Positions 18,012-28,455 of a stretch of 64,000 nt of DNA are shown here, one piece after another. The notes under the pieces are model-generated. The model did no database searches and was not told the DNA's origin. It saw nothing but the letters and a program-made list of their open reading frames with translations. Source of the stretch: JAWKRB01 sp041389885 (GTDB lineage: Bacteria > Myxococcota_A > Polyangia > Polyangiales > Ga0077539); NCBI GenBank assembly GCA_041389885.1, contig JAWKRB010000023.1, positions 62,001 to 126,000 of the forward strand, written 5' to 3'. Each line of letters opens with the position of its first letter. Within the stretch, counting starts at the first letter, position 1. Made by a program: the position numbers and the translations under genes.

Positions 18012-18793
18012 TGGTGTACAAGGCCGCCGTGGACCGCGACGCCGCGACCGTGCTGGTGATCCCGTGCTTCAACGAAGAGGCGAGGCTCTCGGGAGACGAC
18101 GTGCGGGCGCTGCTCGCCGAGGGCGTGCGGGTGATCCTCGTCGACGACGGATCTCGCGACGGCACCGCCGCGCTGCTCCAGCGCCTCGAGGCCGATCTCC
18201 CCGGACGCGTGCGCGCGTTGATCCTCCCGCGCAACGGCGGCAAGGGGGAGGCCGTGCGCGCGGGGATGCGCGCGGCCCTCGACGACGGCGCGGCCCTCAC
18301 GGGGTACCTCGACGCCGACTTCGCCACGCCTCCCGAGGAGGTCCTGCGGCTGCGCGACGAGCTGCTCGCCCACGGCGCGCAGGTGGTGATCGGCGCCCGC
18401 GTGCGACGTCTGGGCTCGCGCATCGACCGCCGCCCCATGCGCCACTACCTCGGGCGGATCTTCGCCACCGCGGCCTCCCTCGCCCTCGGCGTCGGCGTGT
18501 ACGACACGCAGTGCGGCGCCAAGCTCTTTCGGGACGTCCCCGCGCTGCGCGCCGCCCTCGACGCGCCCTTCACCTCGCGCTGGGCCTTCGACGTCGAGCT
18601 CCTCGCGCGGCTGCTGCGCCCCGCGTCCGACGCGCCCGCGGTGCCCGTGAGCGCCTTCCTCGAGGTCCCCCTGCGGGCCTGGCGCGACGTCGCCGGGTCC
18701 AAGCTCCGGGGCGCGACCATGCTCCGCGCGGGCGCCGACCTCGCGCGCATCGCGTTGCAGCACAGGGGGATCGGTCACAAGCAGGCGTCGTAG
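18008..18793 (+). CDS. Family 2 glycosyltransferase, polyprenyl-phosphate type
   Basis: The GT-A fold is clear: VLVIPCFNEEARL, VRVILVDDGSRDGTAALL, ILPRNGGKGEAVRAGM and TGYLDADFATPPEEVLRL contain the nucleotide-sugar binding and DxD-like residues. YDTQCGAKLFRD and SRWAFDVELLARL are typical of the dolichyl-phosphate glucose/mannose synthase subgroup. The protein is 261 residues and lacks C-terminal membrane segments. It is therefore probably a cytoplasmic-face enzyme loading a sugar onto polyprenyl phosphate. It ends the coupled seven-gene run that starts at menF. Its 3' end overlaps the opposite-strand lipoprotein gene by 19 bases. Confidence 0.88.
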   Translation: MMVYKAAVDRDAATVLVIPCFNEEARLSGDDVRALLAEGVRVILVDDGSRDGTAALLQRLEADLPGRVRALILPRNGGKGEAVRAGMRAALDDGAALTGYLDADFATPPEEVLRLRDELLAHGAQVVIGARVRRLGSRIDRRPMRHYLGRIFATAASLALGVGVYDTQCGAKLFRDVPALRAALDAPFTSRWAFDVELLARLLRPASDAPAVPVSAFLEVPLRAWRDVAGSKLRGATMLRAGADLARIALQHRGIGHKQAS

Positions 18794-19557
18794 CGGCAGA
18801 GCCCCTCGTCGGTGACCCCCGCGGGCCAGGCGACGGTGCCGCCGTCCATCGCGCCCTGCGCGGGGACCACGTCGAGGATCAGCCTCCGCGCCCCCACGGT
18901 CTCTCCGCCGTCTTGCTTGATGATGGCGAGGCCCTCGTAGGCGCGTCGGCACCCGAGGCGCGCGGGGAGGCCCCCGTCGACGGCGGCGACGTCGCGCCAG
19001 CGCGCGGTGATGCGCCACTCCAGGCGCACGGGGCCGCCCACGCCGAAGAAGCGCGCGCCCTCGGCGCCGTTGACGAAGGCCGCGGGGTTGCCGCCCACGG
19101 CCTCGAGGGAGAAGTCAGACACCTCGGTGAAGCGCCGCCCGTCGAGGCCCGGGGCGCGGTCGAGGAGGGTGAGCAGCAGCCCCTCGCCCATGCCCTGCCA
19201 CTGCACGAACCAGGGCAGGGGCCACTCGCTCCCCTCGCGCTCGTCGAGCTGCAGCCGGTCGCGCATCGAGGGGTTGTTGGCGTTGAGCGGATCGCTCCCG
19301 TAACGCAATTCGAAGCCGTCGCTCAGGCCGTCGTAGTCGGTGTCGGCGAGGGTGGGGTCGGTGCGGCGCATGGCCTCGGTGGCGTCGCACACGCCGTCGC
19401 CGTCGCTGTCGGCGGTGGGCGAGAGCGAGTCGGCGCTGACGATCACCCGGTCGGTCGCGGGGCGTGCGTCCCCGGCGCTCGACGCGTCGGCGCCAGGCGC
19501 GACGCGGGCGCTGCATCCTGCGGCCCCCAGGGCGATGACGAAGGCGAGGCGGCGCAC
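18775..19557 (-). CDS. Putative lipoprotein with thrombospondin type-3 calcium repeats
   Basis: The GTG at 19557 gives a compact signal, RRLAFVIALGAAGCSA, with a lipobox GAAGC; the frame is open 17 codons further but without an obvious RBS. After an Asp/Ala linker come acidic calcium-type repeats, DSDGDGVCDATEAMRRTDP and DTDYDGLSDGFELRYGSDP, as in thrombospondin type 3 modules. The remaining 170 residues, with paired cysteines (LGCRRAYEG, GLCRYDACL), are not recognised. Probably an outer-membrane or surface lipoprotein. It is divergent from the kinase at 19593 with 35 bases between starts and convergent with the glycosyltransferase. Length is 260 residues. Confidence 0.72.
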   Translation of the reverse strand: MRRLAFVIALGAAGCSARVAPGADASSAGDARPATDRVIVSADSLSPTADSDGDGVCDATEAMRRTDPTLADTDYDGLSDGFELRYGSDPLNANNPSMRDRLQLDEREGSEWPLPWFVQWQGMGEGLLLTLLDRAPGLDGRRFTEVSDFSLEAVGGNPAAFVNGAEGARFFGVGGPVRLEWRITARWRDVAAVDGGLPARLGCRRAYEGLAIIKQDGGETVGARRLILDVVPAQGAMDGGTVAWPAGVTDEGLCRYDACL

Positions 19558-19592
19558 GCGGGGGGTTCTAGCACTGCTACGCTCCCCCGACG

Positions 19593-20399
19593 ATGCGGGA
19601 ACACACACTCGACGGGCGCTTCGCGCCGCGCGAGTCGCTCTCCGAGGGCGCCCTCACGCGCGTGCTCGCGGCGACCGACGCAGACGGCCAGGCGGTGGTG
19701 ATCAAGCGGCTCCAGCGCCACCTGCGCCGCGATGAGGCGTGCCGGGCGATGCTCGAGCATGAGGGGAGACTCCTCGCGGCCCTCGACGACCCACAGCTCC
19801 CGAGGCTCCTCGCGCGGGGCGAAGACCCCGACGGACCGTTCCTCGTGCTCCAGCGGCTCCCGGGGCAGCCCCTCGCGGTGACGCGCCGCGAGCCCGAGGA
19901 CGCGGTGGCCGTGACCCGGGGGCTCCTCCGGGTGCTCGGTCGCGTGCATCTCGCTGCGGCAGAAGGGGTCGCGCTTCACATCGTGCACCGCGACGTGTGC
20001 CCCGCGAACGTGCTGGTGACCGCCGCGGGCGAGGTCTCGCTGGTGGATTTCGGCATCTCGACGAGCGCGTGGCGGAGCGACCCAGACCGCGGGGTGATGA
20101 AGGGCACGCGGGGCTACATGGCCGCCGAGGTGATCACCGGCGGGGCCGAGGTCGACGCGCGGGCGGACCTCTTCGCGGCGGGGGTGATCCTCACCGAGCT
20201 GCTCACGGGCGAGCGGCTCTACGACGGGCCGCTGCCCGCGGTGATGGAGGCGGTGGTCGAGGGCCCGGCGCGGGGTCCGCGGGAGAAGCACCCCGCGGTG
20301 CCCGAGCGCCTCGACCTCGTCGCGCGGCGCGCGATGGCGCGCGACCCCTCCGCGCGCTTCGCGAGCGCGGAGGACTTCCTCGCGGCCCTCGCGGGGTGA
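19593..20399 (+). CDS. Short Ser/Thr protein kinase
   Basis: A single Hanks-type kinase domain of 268 residues without membrane segment or extension. The ATP-anchoring Lys is in AVVIKRLQRHL, the catalytic loop reads HIVHRDVCPANVLV, the Mg-binding loop LVDFGIS, and the APE region GYMAAEVITGG. The glycine-rich loop is degenerate (LSEGALTRVL, lacking GxGxxG), and the catalytic loop has VCPAN rather than LKPEN, a variant frequent in myxobacterial kinases. Catalysis is plausible, but the weak P-loop leaves room for low activity. It probably acts in the cytoplasm. It is divergent from the lipoprotein gene at 18775-19557. Confidence 0.85.
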   Translation: MREHTLDGRFAPRESLSEGALTRVLAATDADGQAVVIKRLQRHLRRDEACRAMLEHEGRLLAALDDPQLPRLLARGEDPDGPFLVLQRLPGQPLAVTRREPEDAVAVTRGLLRVLGRVHLAAAEGVALHIVHRDVCPANVLVTAAGEVSLVDFGISTSAWRSDPDRGVMKGTRGYMAAEVITGGAEVDARADLFAAGVILTELLTGERLYDGPLPAVMEAVVEGPARGPREKHPAVPERLDLVARRAMARDPSARFASAEDFLAALAG

Positions 20400-20476
20400 G
20401 CCGAGGGTGCGACCGATCGTCGCTGCGACGGCTTGTCACACGCTTCGGGGCGTCGCTTCGGGGCACCCTGCGCCCT

Positions 20477-20920
20477 ATGTCTACCTTGCGACTCGTGTGC
20501 ATCGGAGCGCTCGCGCTCCTGGGCTGTAGCTCCTCGTCGAACCCTCAAGACGCGGCGGTGGCGCAGGACGTCGCCGCGCAGGACGTCGCCGTCACCCACG
20601 ACGCCGCCCACGACGCGACCGCGCCCGCGGACGCCGCGCCGAACCCCTGCGAGGGCCTGGGCGGGCTCTGCCACGAGGTCGACCCGGGCGACGGGCCGAT
20701 TCACGACTGCCACGAGGGCGGACACGACGGCGACCCGACGTGGTGCGCGGCGAACGGCGCCCGCTGCCGCGCGCTCTGCCTCGCCGCGGCAGACGGCGGC
20801 GTGCACGAGCACGACGCGGCGACCGACGCGGCGGCGCACGACCACGACGCGGCGACCGACGCGGCGGCGCACGACCACGACGCGGCGGCGCACGACCACG
20901 ACGCGGCGGCGCACGACTGA
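20477..20920 (+). CDS. His/Asp/Ala-repeat lipoprotein
   Basis: The ATG at 20477 opens MSTLRLVCIGALALLGCSSS, a clear lipoprotein signal with lipobox ALLGC. An Asp-Ala-Val linker follows, then a small Cys-rich segment (PCEGLGGLCHEVD, HDCHEGGHDGDPTWC, RCRALCLAAAD) with about six cysteines, and a C-terminal low-complexity tail made of repeats of HDHDAATDAA and HDHDAA. The His/Asp tail and the Cys/His core suggest metal binding, which is inference. The tail is encoded by near-identical 30-base and 18-base DNA repeats at about 20810-20920. The gene is convergent with the Rieske oxygenase, 12 bases away. Length 147 residues. Confidence 0.7.
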   Translation: MSTLRLVCIGALALLGCSSSSNPQDAAVAQDVAAQDVAVTHDAAHDATAPADAAPNPCEGLGGLCHEVDPGDGPIHDCHEGGHDGDPTWCAANGARCRALCLAAADGGVHEHDAATDAAAHDHDAATDAAAHDHDAAAHDHDAAAHD

Positions 20921-20932
20921 GCTGCGGACTCC

Positions 20933-21970
20933 CTACTCCGCGGCCGCGTCCGACGACTCGACGGACTGCGTGAACTGTCGCGCCCAGCGCCGGTAGATCC
21001 CCACCGGACCGTCTCCGTCGGCGAGGGCCGGGCGCGGGATGTAGACCTTGTGGTTCCAGATCTTGAAGTCCTGCCGCACGTCGGCGACGAACTCGCGAAA
21101 GGCCGCGGCGCTCGCGAAGCGCCTCACGAGGGGCGTGGGCGCGAGGGCGAAGGCAGGGTGGATCGTCGAGGGGCGCTCGATCTTCATCGACATCCCGATG
21201 CGGAGCTTCACCCGCCCCGGGTCGGTCGGCGTGGAGTACACGAACTGTCGGGTCTGAATGCCCAACGACTCGACCTCGACCTCGACGATCGACACGCCGA
21301 GCCCGTGCACGTGCACGTTCGCCGTCGACGTGATGGGCCTCGAGAGCCGCCCGAAGATCCCGTCGCGGCGCACGAAGCGAAAGCGCGTGTTGAGGTACGG
21401 CCCCTCGTGCCGCGTGCCGAGGAGCTCGACGTTCTCGTAGCCGTGCGTCACCGCGAGGTGCCCGATGTCGACGCTGTTCTCGCTGGTCTCCTGGGGGTGG
21501 CTCTCGAGGTCGAAGCCCGCGAGTCGCACCGGCGTCCACCCCGCCTCGTCGAGGGTCGGGAGCTCGAACGAGGGCGCCTCGCCCTCGGGGTGAAACCACG
21601 CGTGCACGACCCCGTGGCGCTCGACGACGGGCAGCGTCGGCAGCCGCGCGGCGGGCGGGGGCTTCGTGCCGTACCCCGTCTTCACGCAGGCGCCCGTCGC
21701 GTCGAACTCGAAGCCGTGAAAGGGGCACCAGAGGTGCTCGCCGCGCACGCAGCCCCCCGACGCGAAGCTCGCGCCGAGGTGAGGGCAGTACCCGTCGCTC
21801 ACCGAGGCCACCCCCGACTCGCTGCGCCAGGCGACCAGCTCGTGCCCCGCGAGGCGCACGCGCAGGAGGGAGCCCGCGCGGAGCGCCTCGCTCGCCGCGA
21901 CGACGTACCAGCCAAAGGGGAGCGACGAGAGCGGACGCCGCGGCGTGAGCACGGTGAGCGAGGTGCGCAT
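20933..21970 (-). CDS. Rieske-type non-heme iron oxygenase
   Basis: The N-terminal Rieske domain has the [2Fe-2S] ligands in CPHLGASFASGG and CPFHGFEF (Cys-X-His and Cys-X2-His). The catalytic domain has ENSVDIGHLAVTHGYENVE, which supplies two His of the mononuclear iron site and the bridging Asp, and a distal acidic residue near VRQDFKIWNHKVY. The combination, 345 residues and a single polypeptide, resembles the steroid-type oxygenases (KshA, DAF-36/Neverland cholesterol 7-desaturase). Substrate is unproven. It would need a reductase, and none is nearby. It lies 47 bases downstream of the kinase at 22018-23664 on the same strand and might be co-transcribed. Confidence 0.85.
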   Translation of the reverse strand: MRTSLTVLTPRRPLSSLPFGWYVVAASEALRAGSLLRVRLAGHELVAWRSESGVASVSDGYCPHLGASFASGGCVRGEHLWCPFHGFEFDATGACVKTGYGTKPPPAARLPTLPVVERHGVVHAWFHPEGEAPSFELPTLDEAGWTPVRLAGFDLESHPQETSENSVDIGHLAVTHGYENVELLGTRHEGPYLNTRFRFVRRDGIFGRLSRPITSTANVHVHGLGVSIVEVEVESLGIQTRQFVYSTPTDPGRVKLRIGMSMKIERPSTIHPAFALAPTPLVRRFASAAAFREFVADVRQDFKIWNHKVYIPRPALADGDGPVGIYRRWARQFTQSVESSDAAAE

Positions 21971-22017
21971 GACGCGCAGAAGATACCAGCCCCGCGACGC
22001 AGGGCCGCCCCAGAGGG

Positions 22018-23664
22018 TCAGTACACGTTGTTGCGGTAGCCCGCGGGCGCCGGGTCGCCTGGGCGCCGCGGCGGTGTCCTCGGGCGAGGCGCGCGGCGCG
22101 CGTTCACCACCGGCGCGGCGCCGGCGTCGACCACCCGCGGGCGGAGGCGCACCGCGCGGGCGATCGCCGGCCCTCGCGCCTCGACGGTCTCGGTCTCGAA
22201 GCCCGCCGCACGGATCGTCAGCGTATGCGCCGCAGAGGGATCGCCCTGCCAGGTGTCACGCAGGGGCGTGCGCCCGAGGAGCCGCTCGCCCTCGTAGACC
22301 TCGGCGCCGCTGGGGTCGCTGTCGAGGGCGACCGACACCGTCGCCGGGGGCGGGGCGACCGGGGCCTGGGCGACCGGGGGCGGGGCGACCGGCGCCTCGA
22401 CCCGGCGCGACCGCGCGTACAGCCCCGCGCCGACGAGGACGCTCAGCGCGAAGAGCGCGAAGGCCGCGGGCGCGAGGGAGCGGGGCCGGGCCGCGACCGG
22501 CGCAGGCCGCGGCGCGGGCTGCGGCGCGGGGTACGGCGCGCTCGGCGCGAAGGGCGTGGGGGGGAGGCTCGCGACGGGCTCGGCGGTGATCGAAGGCGCC
22601 GAGTCTTCGGGCTGCGGCAGCGGCGGCGGGAGCGGGCTGCGCGACGCCGAGGGGAGCGCCGGGGGCGTGGCGGCGCGGTGCTCCCCCGAGGCGATGGTCG
22701 CGGGCGCCATGCTGCTGAGAAACTCGCCGGTGCCCGAGAGCAGCGCGCCGTGGGGGAGCATGCCCATGGCGAGGCGCTTGAGCTCGTCGATGAGCTCGCT
22801 CATCGAGGCGAAGCGGTCGTCGGGGCTCTTCGAGAGGCAGCGGTAGACCAGGTCTTCGACCGCGGCGGGCACGTTGTGGTCGGGGCGCACCTCGCTCAGC
22901 GCGGGCACGGCCTCGCTCACGTGGGCCATCAAGAGGTTCACCGAGTTGGGCTTGTCGAAGGGCACCCGCCCGGTGAGCATCTCGAAGAGGATCACCCCGA
23001 TGGAGTACACGTCCGTCGCCGGAGAGACCCGCTCGCCGCGGATCTGCTCGGGGGCCATGTACTTCGGTGAGCCGATGAAGAGCCCGGTCTGCGTGAGGCT
23101 CTCGCCGTCGGTGTCGGTGGACTTCACCAGCCCGAAATCGAGGACCTTCACGAAGTCGTCGTCGTCGTCGCGGCGGATGAGAAAGATGTTCGCGGGCTTG
23201 AGGTCGCGGTGGATCACCCCCAGGCCGTGCGCCTCGCGCAGCGAGCGGCACACCTGCAGCGCGATGTGCAGCGCCGAGGGGACCGCCACCGGCCCCTCGT
23301 CGCGGAGCCGTCGGTGGAGCGTTCTCCCCTCGAGGAGCTCCATGGCCATGAAGTACACGCCGTCGTCGGTCTGCCCGTAGTCGTAGAGGGTGACGGTGTT
23401 GGCGTGCGAGAGCCGCGCGACGATGGAGGCCTCGAAGAAGAAGCGCTTGTGAAACTCCGGGTCGTTCTCGCCGCTGTAGTTGGGGTTGAGCACCTTGAGC
23501 GCGATGAGCCGCCCGAGGGGCGACTGCTCCGCGCGGTAGACCTTGCCCATGCCGCCGCGGGCGAGCACCGAGAGGATCTTGAAGCGCCCGTTGATGACCC
23601 GCCCGAGGAGCGGGTCCACGGTGGGCGCGCTGCTTGCGGTCGCGGAGTTGCTCGGCGGTGCCAT
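22018..23664 (-). CDS. Transmembrane Ser/Thr kinase with PEGA domain
   Basis: I chose the ATG at 23664, which begins MAPPSNSATASSAPTVDPL; the frame is open 30 codons further. The kinase domain (about residues 25-290) has the loop LARGGMGKVYRAEQ, Lys in IALKVLNPN, the catalytic loop GVIHRDLKPANIFLI, KVLDFGLVKS, and GSPKYMAPEQ. A Pro-rich linker follows, then one membrane segment (AAFALFALSVLVGAGLYA, near 420) and a periplasmic PEGA domain, VSVALDSDPSGAEVYEGERL with GRTPLRD. This places the sensor outside and the kinase inside. The tail is Arg/Pro-rich. It is divergent from the subtilase at 23826 with about 160 bases between. Confidence 0.9.
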   Translation of the reverse strand: MAPPSNSATASSAPTVDPLLGRVINGRFKILSVLARGGMGKVYRAEQSPLGRLIALKVLNPNYSGENDPEFHKRFFFEASIVARLSHANTVTLYDYGQTDDGVYFMAMELLEGRTLHRRLRDEGPVAVPSALHIALQVCRSLREAHGLGVIHRDLKPANIFLIRRDDDDDFVKVLDFGLVKSTDTDGESLTQTGLFIGSPKYMAPEQIRGERVSPATDVYSIGVILFEMLTGRVPFDKPNSVNLLMAHVSEAVPALSEVRPDHNVPAAVEDLVYRCLSKSPDDRFASMSELIDELKRLAMGMLPHGALLSGTGEFLSSMAPATIASGEHRAATPPALPSASRSPLPPPLPQPEDSAPSITAEPVASLPPTPFAPSAPYPAPQPAPRPAPVAARPRSLAPAAFALFALSVLVGAGLYARSRRVEAPVAPPPVAQAPVAPPPATVSVALDSDPSGAEVYEGERLLGRTPLRDTWQGDPSAAHTLTIRAAGFETETVEARGPAIARAVRLRPRVVDAGAAPVVNARRAPRPRTPPRRPGDPAPAGYRNNVY

Positions 23665-23825
23665 CGCGGTGTTCGGGAGGAATGCTGCGCGCGAGGAGGT
23701 GTGACGGTCGCGCCCCGCGGTGAAAGCCCGCGCGGATGATGTCACCGGGCGCACCCTTCCGCAACGCGGCGTTGCCGAAGGGTCCGGCGCGTGCTGACGT
23801 GTCGTCGATCACGAACGGAGCAGAC

Positions 23826-25502
23826 ATGAAGCGATGGTGGTTCACCCTCTCGGCGCTGACAGCGCTGGCGCTCCCCGGCGTGGCCGGCGCGCAGACCGCA
23901 GACACCGCGGAGATCGTCGTCGATTTCGACGACGGCGCCTCCGCCGCCGAGGTCGCTGAGACCGCCGCGCGGCAGGGGATCGTCCTCACCCCCAACAGCG
24001 CCATGGTCGGCGACGACCGGATGTACCGGGCCACGGTGCCCCGCGCGGCGATGGGGAGGATCCTTCGGGCGCTCTCGGCCGAGGGCGACGTCGACGCGGC
24101 CGAAGAGAACGTGGAGTACCGCGCCCTCTTCACCCCCAACGACCCGATGCTCGACCAGCAGTGGGGCCTGCGCCGCGTGGGCACCGAGCGGAGCTGGGAG
24201 GTCACCTGCGGCATGGGCGTGACCGTCGCCGTGGTCGACACCGGCGTCGCGTGTGAGAACTTCGGGGAATTCACCCGGGTGCAAGACCTCGCGGGCACCC
24301 GCTGCCTCCCCGGCTGGAACTTCGTCAACAACACCCCCCACGCCAACGACGACCAGGGCCACGGCACCCACGTCGCTGGGACCATCGCGCAGACCACGAA
24401 CAACGGCATCGGCGTGGCGGGCGTGGCCTACTGCGCGACGATCATGCCCGTGAAGGTCCTCGACGGCGCGGGCCGGGGCACCCTGGCCAACGTCGCCGAG
24501 GGCATCCGCTGGGCGGCCGACCACGGCGCGCAGGTGATCAACCTCTCCCTCGGCGGCGGCGGTCGCTCCAAGGTGATGGAGCAGGCGGTGGCCTACGCCC
24601 GCAACCACGGCGCCACGGTGATCTGCGCGGCGGGCAACAACGGGCGCTACGTCGAGTCTCCCGCCAACGCGCCCGGCGCCGTCGCGGTGAGCGCCATCGA
24701 CGACGCCGACCAGATCGCGTTCTTCTCCTCGCGCGGCCCCGAGGTCGACGTCGCGGCGCCGGGGGTGCGAATCCTCCAGCAGACCATCTGCGAGCGCGGA
24801 CGCAACCGCTGCGAGCAGTACGCGGCGTTCTCGGGCACCTCGATGGCGGCGCCGCACGCCGCCGGGGTGGCCGCGCTGATCGTGTCGCTCGGGGTGACCG
24901 ACCCTGACGCGGTGGAGCGCGCGCTCAAGGCCACGGCGAGCGCGCCCGCGCACGGCGGCGCCCAGCCCGAGCTCTACGGCGCGGGGATCGTGAGCGGGGC
25001 GCAGGCCTCGGAGACGCTCCTGCAGCAGCGCGCGCTGGCCCGCGGCGCGGTGCTGGCGGTGATCGCGCTGCTCCTCGCGATGTGGGTGAGCTCGCGCAAG
25101 GGGCGCTTCTCGTGGTCGTGGCTCGTGCCCGCGTACCTCATGGGGGTCGGCTCGTTCTGGCTCCCGCGCTTCGTCGGTCACTACGTGCAGGGCGTCGACC
25201 TCCTCATGCGCCCCATCGCGGAGTGGGACACCGTGCTCCTCGGCATGGGCTGGCACCGCTGGCTCTCCTTCGCGAACGCGGGGGTGGTGCTGGGCCTGGT
25301 GGGCCTGGGCTTCGGTCGGCGCTTTCTCCGCGGGCCGGTCGCGGGCTTCGCGATGGGGACCGCGGCGTACCTCCTCACCGAGCTCGGCCTGGGCACGGCC
25401 TACGCGCCCCTCGGGGGCGTGCTCTACACGGGCTGGGTGCTCGCGAACGTGACCGTGTGTCTCTGGGTCGCGCGCATCGGCGTCGACCGCACCCGCGACT
25501 GA
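23826..25502 (+). CDS. Secreted/membrane subtilisin-like serine protease
   Basis: The ATG at 23826 gives a signal peptide, MKRWWFTLSALTALALPGVA, cleaved near AGA-QT. An I9-like propeptide follows (TAEIVVDFDDGASAAEV to about residue 95). The S8 catalytic triad is intact: Asp in VAVVDTGVA, His in GHGTHVAGTI, Ser in GTSMAAPHAAG, with the oxyanion Asn in ICAAGNNGR. After the protease domain come about four hydrophobic segments (AVLAVIALLLAMWV, WLVPAYLMGVGSFWLP, AGVVLGLVGLGF, VAGFAMGTAAYLL), so the enzyme is likely anchored in the membrane with the protease outside. The frame is open 30 codons upstream but lacks signal character. Length 558 residues. Confidence 0.9.
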   Translation: MKRWWFTLSALTALALPGVAGAQTADTAEIVVDFDDGASAAEVAETAARQGIVLTPNSAMVGDDRMYRATVPRAAMGRILRALSAEGDVDAAEENVEYRALFTPNDPMLDQQWGLRRVGTERSWEVTCGMGVTVAVVDTGVACENFGEFTRVQDLAGTRCLPGWNFVNNTPHANDDQGHGTHVAGTIAQTTNNGIGVAGVAYCATIMPVKVLDGAGRGTLANVAEGIRWAADHGAQVINLSLGGGGRSKVMEQAVAYARNHGATVICAAGNNGRYVESPANAPGAVAVSAIDDADQIAFFSSRGPEVDVAAPGVRILQQTICERGRNRCEQYAAFSGTSMAAPHAAGVAALIVSLGVTDPDAVERALKATASAPAHGGAQPELYGAGIVSGAQASETLLQQRALARGAVLAVIALLLAMWVSSRKGRFSWSWLVPAYLMGVGSFWLPRFVGHYVQGVDLLMRPIAEWDTVLLGMGWHRWLSFANAGVVLGLVGLGFGRRFLRGPVAGFAMGTAAYLLTELGLGTAYAPLGGVLYTGWVLANVTVCLWVARIGVDRTRD

Positions 25503-25530
25503 TCCCCCCGCTTCATCGCAGACTGGCGCG

Positions 25531-25851
25531 ATGCGCTGGATCTACCACCTCACCCTCCGCCCTGCTCCCGCCGCCGACCCCTACGCGCCGCCCTCGCTGG
25601 CGGCGGAGGGCTTCGTGCACGGGTCGTATCGCGACGCGGTGCGCGAGAGCGCGCGGCTGTACTTCCCGCCCGACGCCGATCTCGTTGCGCTGCAGCTGGA
25701 TCCGCGTGTTCTGGGGGACCTCGTGCGGGTGGCGAGCACGCCCCGCGGGCCGATGCCGCACGTCCACGGGGCGATCCCCGCGGCGGCGATTCGCGCGGCG
25801 CTCTCGCTGGAGGCGATGGAGGGGGCGCCGGACGAGGTCGAGGAGGGGTGA
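25531..25851 (+). CDS. DUF952 family protein
   Basis: The 106-residue product begins MRWIYHLTLRPAPAADPYAP and contains EGFVHGSYRDAV, the 'EGFIHxS' signature of DUF952, followed by LVALQLDPRVLGDLV and MPHVHGAIP, also conserved in the family. The molecular role of DUF952 is not known. It follows the subtilase by 28 bases on the same strand and may be read from the same transcript. Its last codons run into the paired palindromic repeat that starts at 25864. Confidence 0.8.
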   Translation: MRWIYHLTLRPAPAADPYAPPSLAAEGFVHGSYRDAVRESARLYFPPDADLVALQLDPRVLGDLVRVASTPRGPMPHVHGAIPAAAIRAALSLEAMEGAPDEVEEG

Positions 25852-25863
25852 GTGGCTCTGTTG

Positions 25864-26048
25864 CCCTCCACCCCCAGCCCCTCCTCCGTGGGCTTCGCCG
25901 ACGGAGGAGGGGAGCGCGGAAGGGGAGCGCGGAAGGGGAGCGCGGAAGGGGAGCGCGGAAGGGGAGCGCGGAAGCGTCTTGAGTCTCTCCGTTCAGGCTC
26001 CCCTCCTCCGTCGGCGGAGCCCACGGAGGAGGGGCTGGGGGTGGAGGG
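25864..26048. repeat. Paired palindromic repeat (BIME-like), copy 2, with 13-bp tandem core
   Basis: The arms 25864-25914 and 25998-26048 are reverse complements with one mismatch over 51 bases. Each arm contains CCTCCTCCGT...ACGGAGGAGG. Between them a 13-bp unit, GGGAGCGCGGAAG, is repeated five times (about 25910-25974). Confidence 0.92.
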
Positions 26049-26097
26049 CGACCGAGCAGGAGGCAACCTTCGGTGCCTCATCCTCCGACACCGGCCC

Positions 26098-26478
26098 ATG
26101 GTGACCCGATCGACCCGTTGCGCCCGCATCGCGGCGCGCCCCAAGCGAGAACTGGCGCGTGCCCTCCGCCGCGAGATGACCCCTCACGAGCGAGCGTTGT
26201 GGGAGGCGATTCGACACGACGCCCTCGGCCTTCGGGTGCGTCGCCAGCACGTCATCCTCGGCTTCATCGTGGACTTCTACATCCCCAAGGTTCGCCTCGC
26301 GATCGAGGTCGATGGCGCACACCACGACCCGGTCCACGACGCCGCGCGCGACGCCGCGCTCGCGACCGTCGGTGTGCGCGTGCTCAGGCTCACGAACCAC
26401 GAGGTCGAGCGCTCGCTGGACGCGGCGATCGCCCTGATCCAGCAGGCGGCACTGGTCACCGCGCGCGCTTTGGCATAG
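26098..26478 (+). CDS. DUF559 endonuclease-like protein
   Basis: From the ATG at 26098 the protein is 126 residues. It carries the DUF559 hallmarks: RREMTPHERALWEAIR, LGLRVRRQHVILGFIVDFYIP, and LAIEVDGAHHDPVHD, where VDFY and E-V-D-G provide the acidic residues of a Vsr/PD-(D/E)XK-type fold. Related proteins are predicted nucleases, often near mobile DNA; no substrate is established. The open frame upstream passes through the palindromic repeat and is not part of the gene. The ABC-F gene starts 13 bases after the stop. Confidence 0.82.
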   Translation: MVTRSTRCARIAARPKRELARALRREMTPHERALWEAIRHDALGLRVRRQHVILGFIVDFYIPKVRLAIEVDGAHHDPVHDAARDAALATVGVRVLRLTNHEVERSLDAAIALIQQAALVTARALA

Positions 26479-26491
26479 ACCGCGCACCGCC

Positions 26492-28414
<1,923 letters not shown>

Positions 28415-28455
28415 CGATCTCGCGCGTCCCGGCGAGGTCGTGCTCTGCTGCGCGC

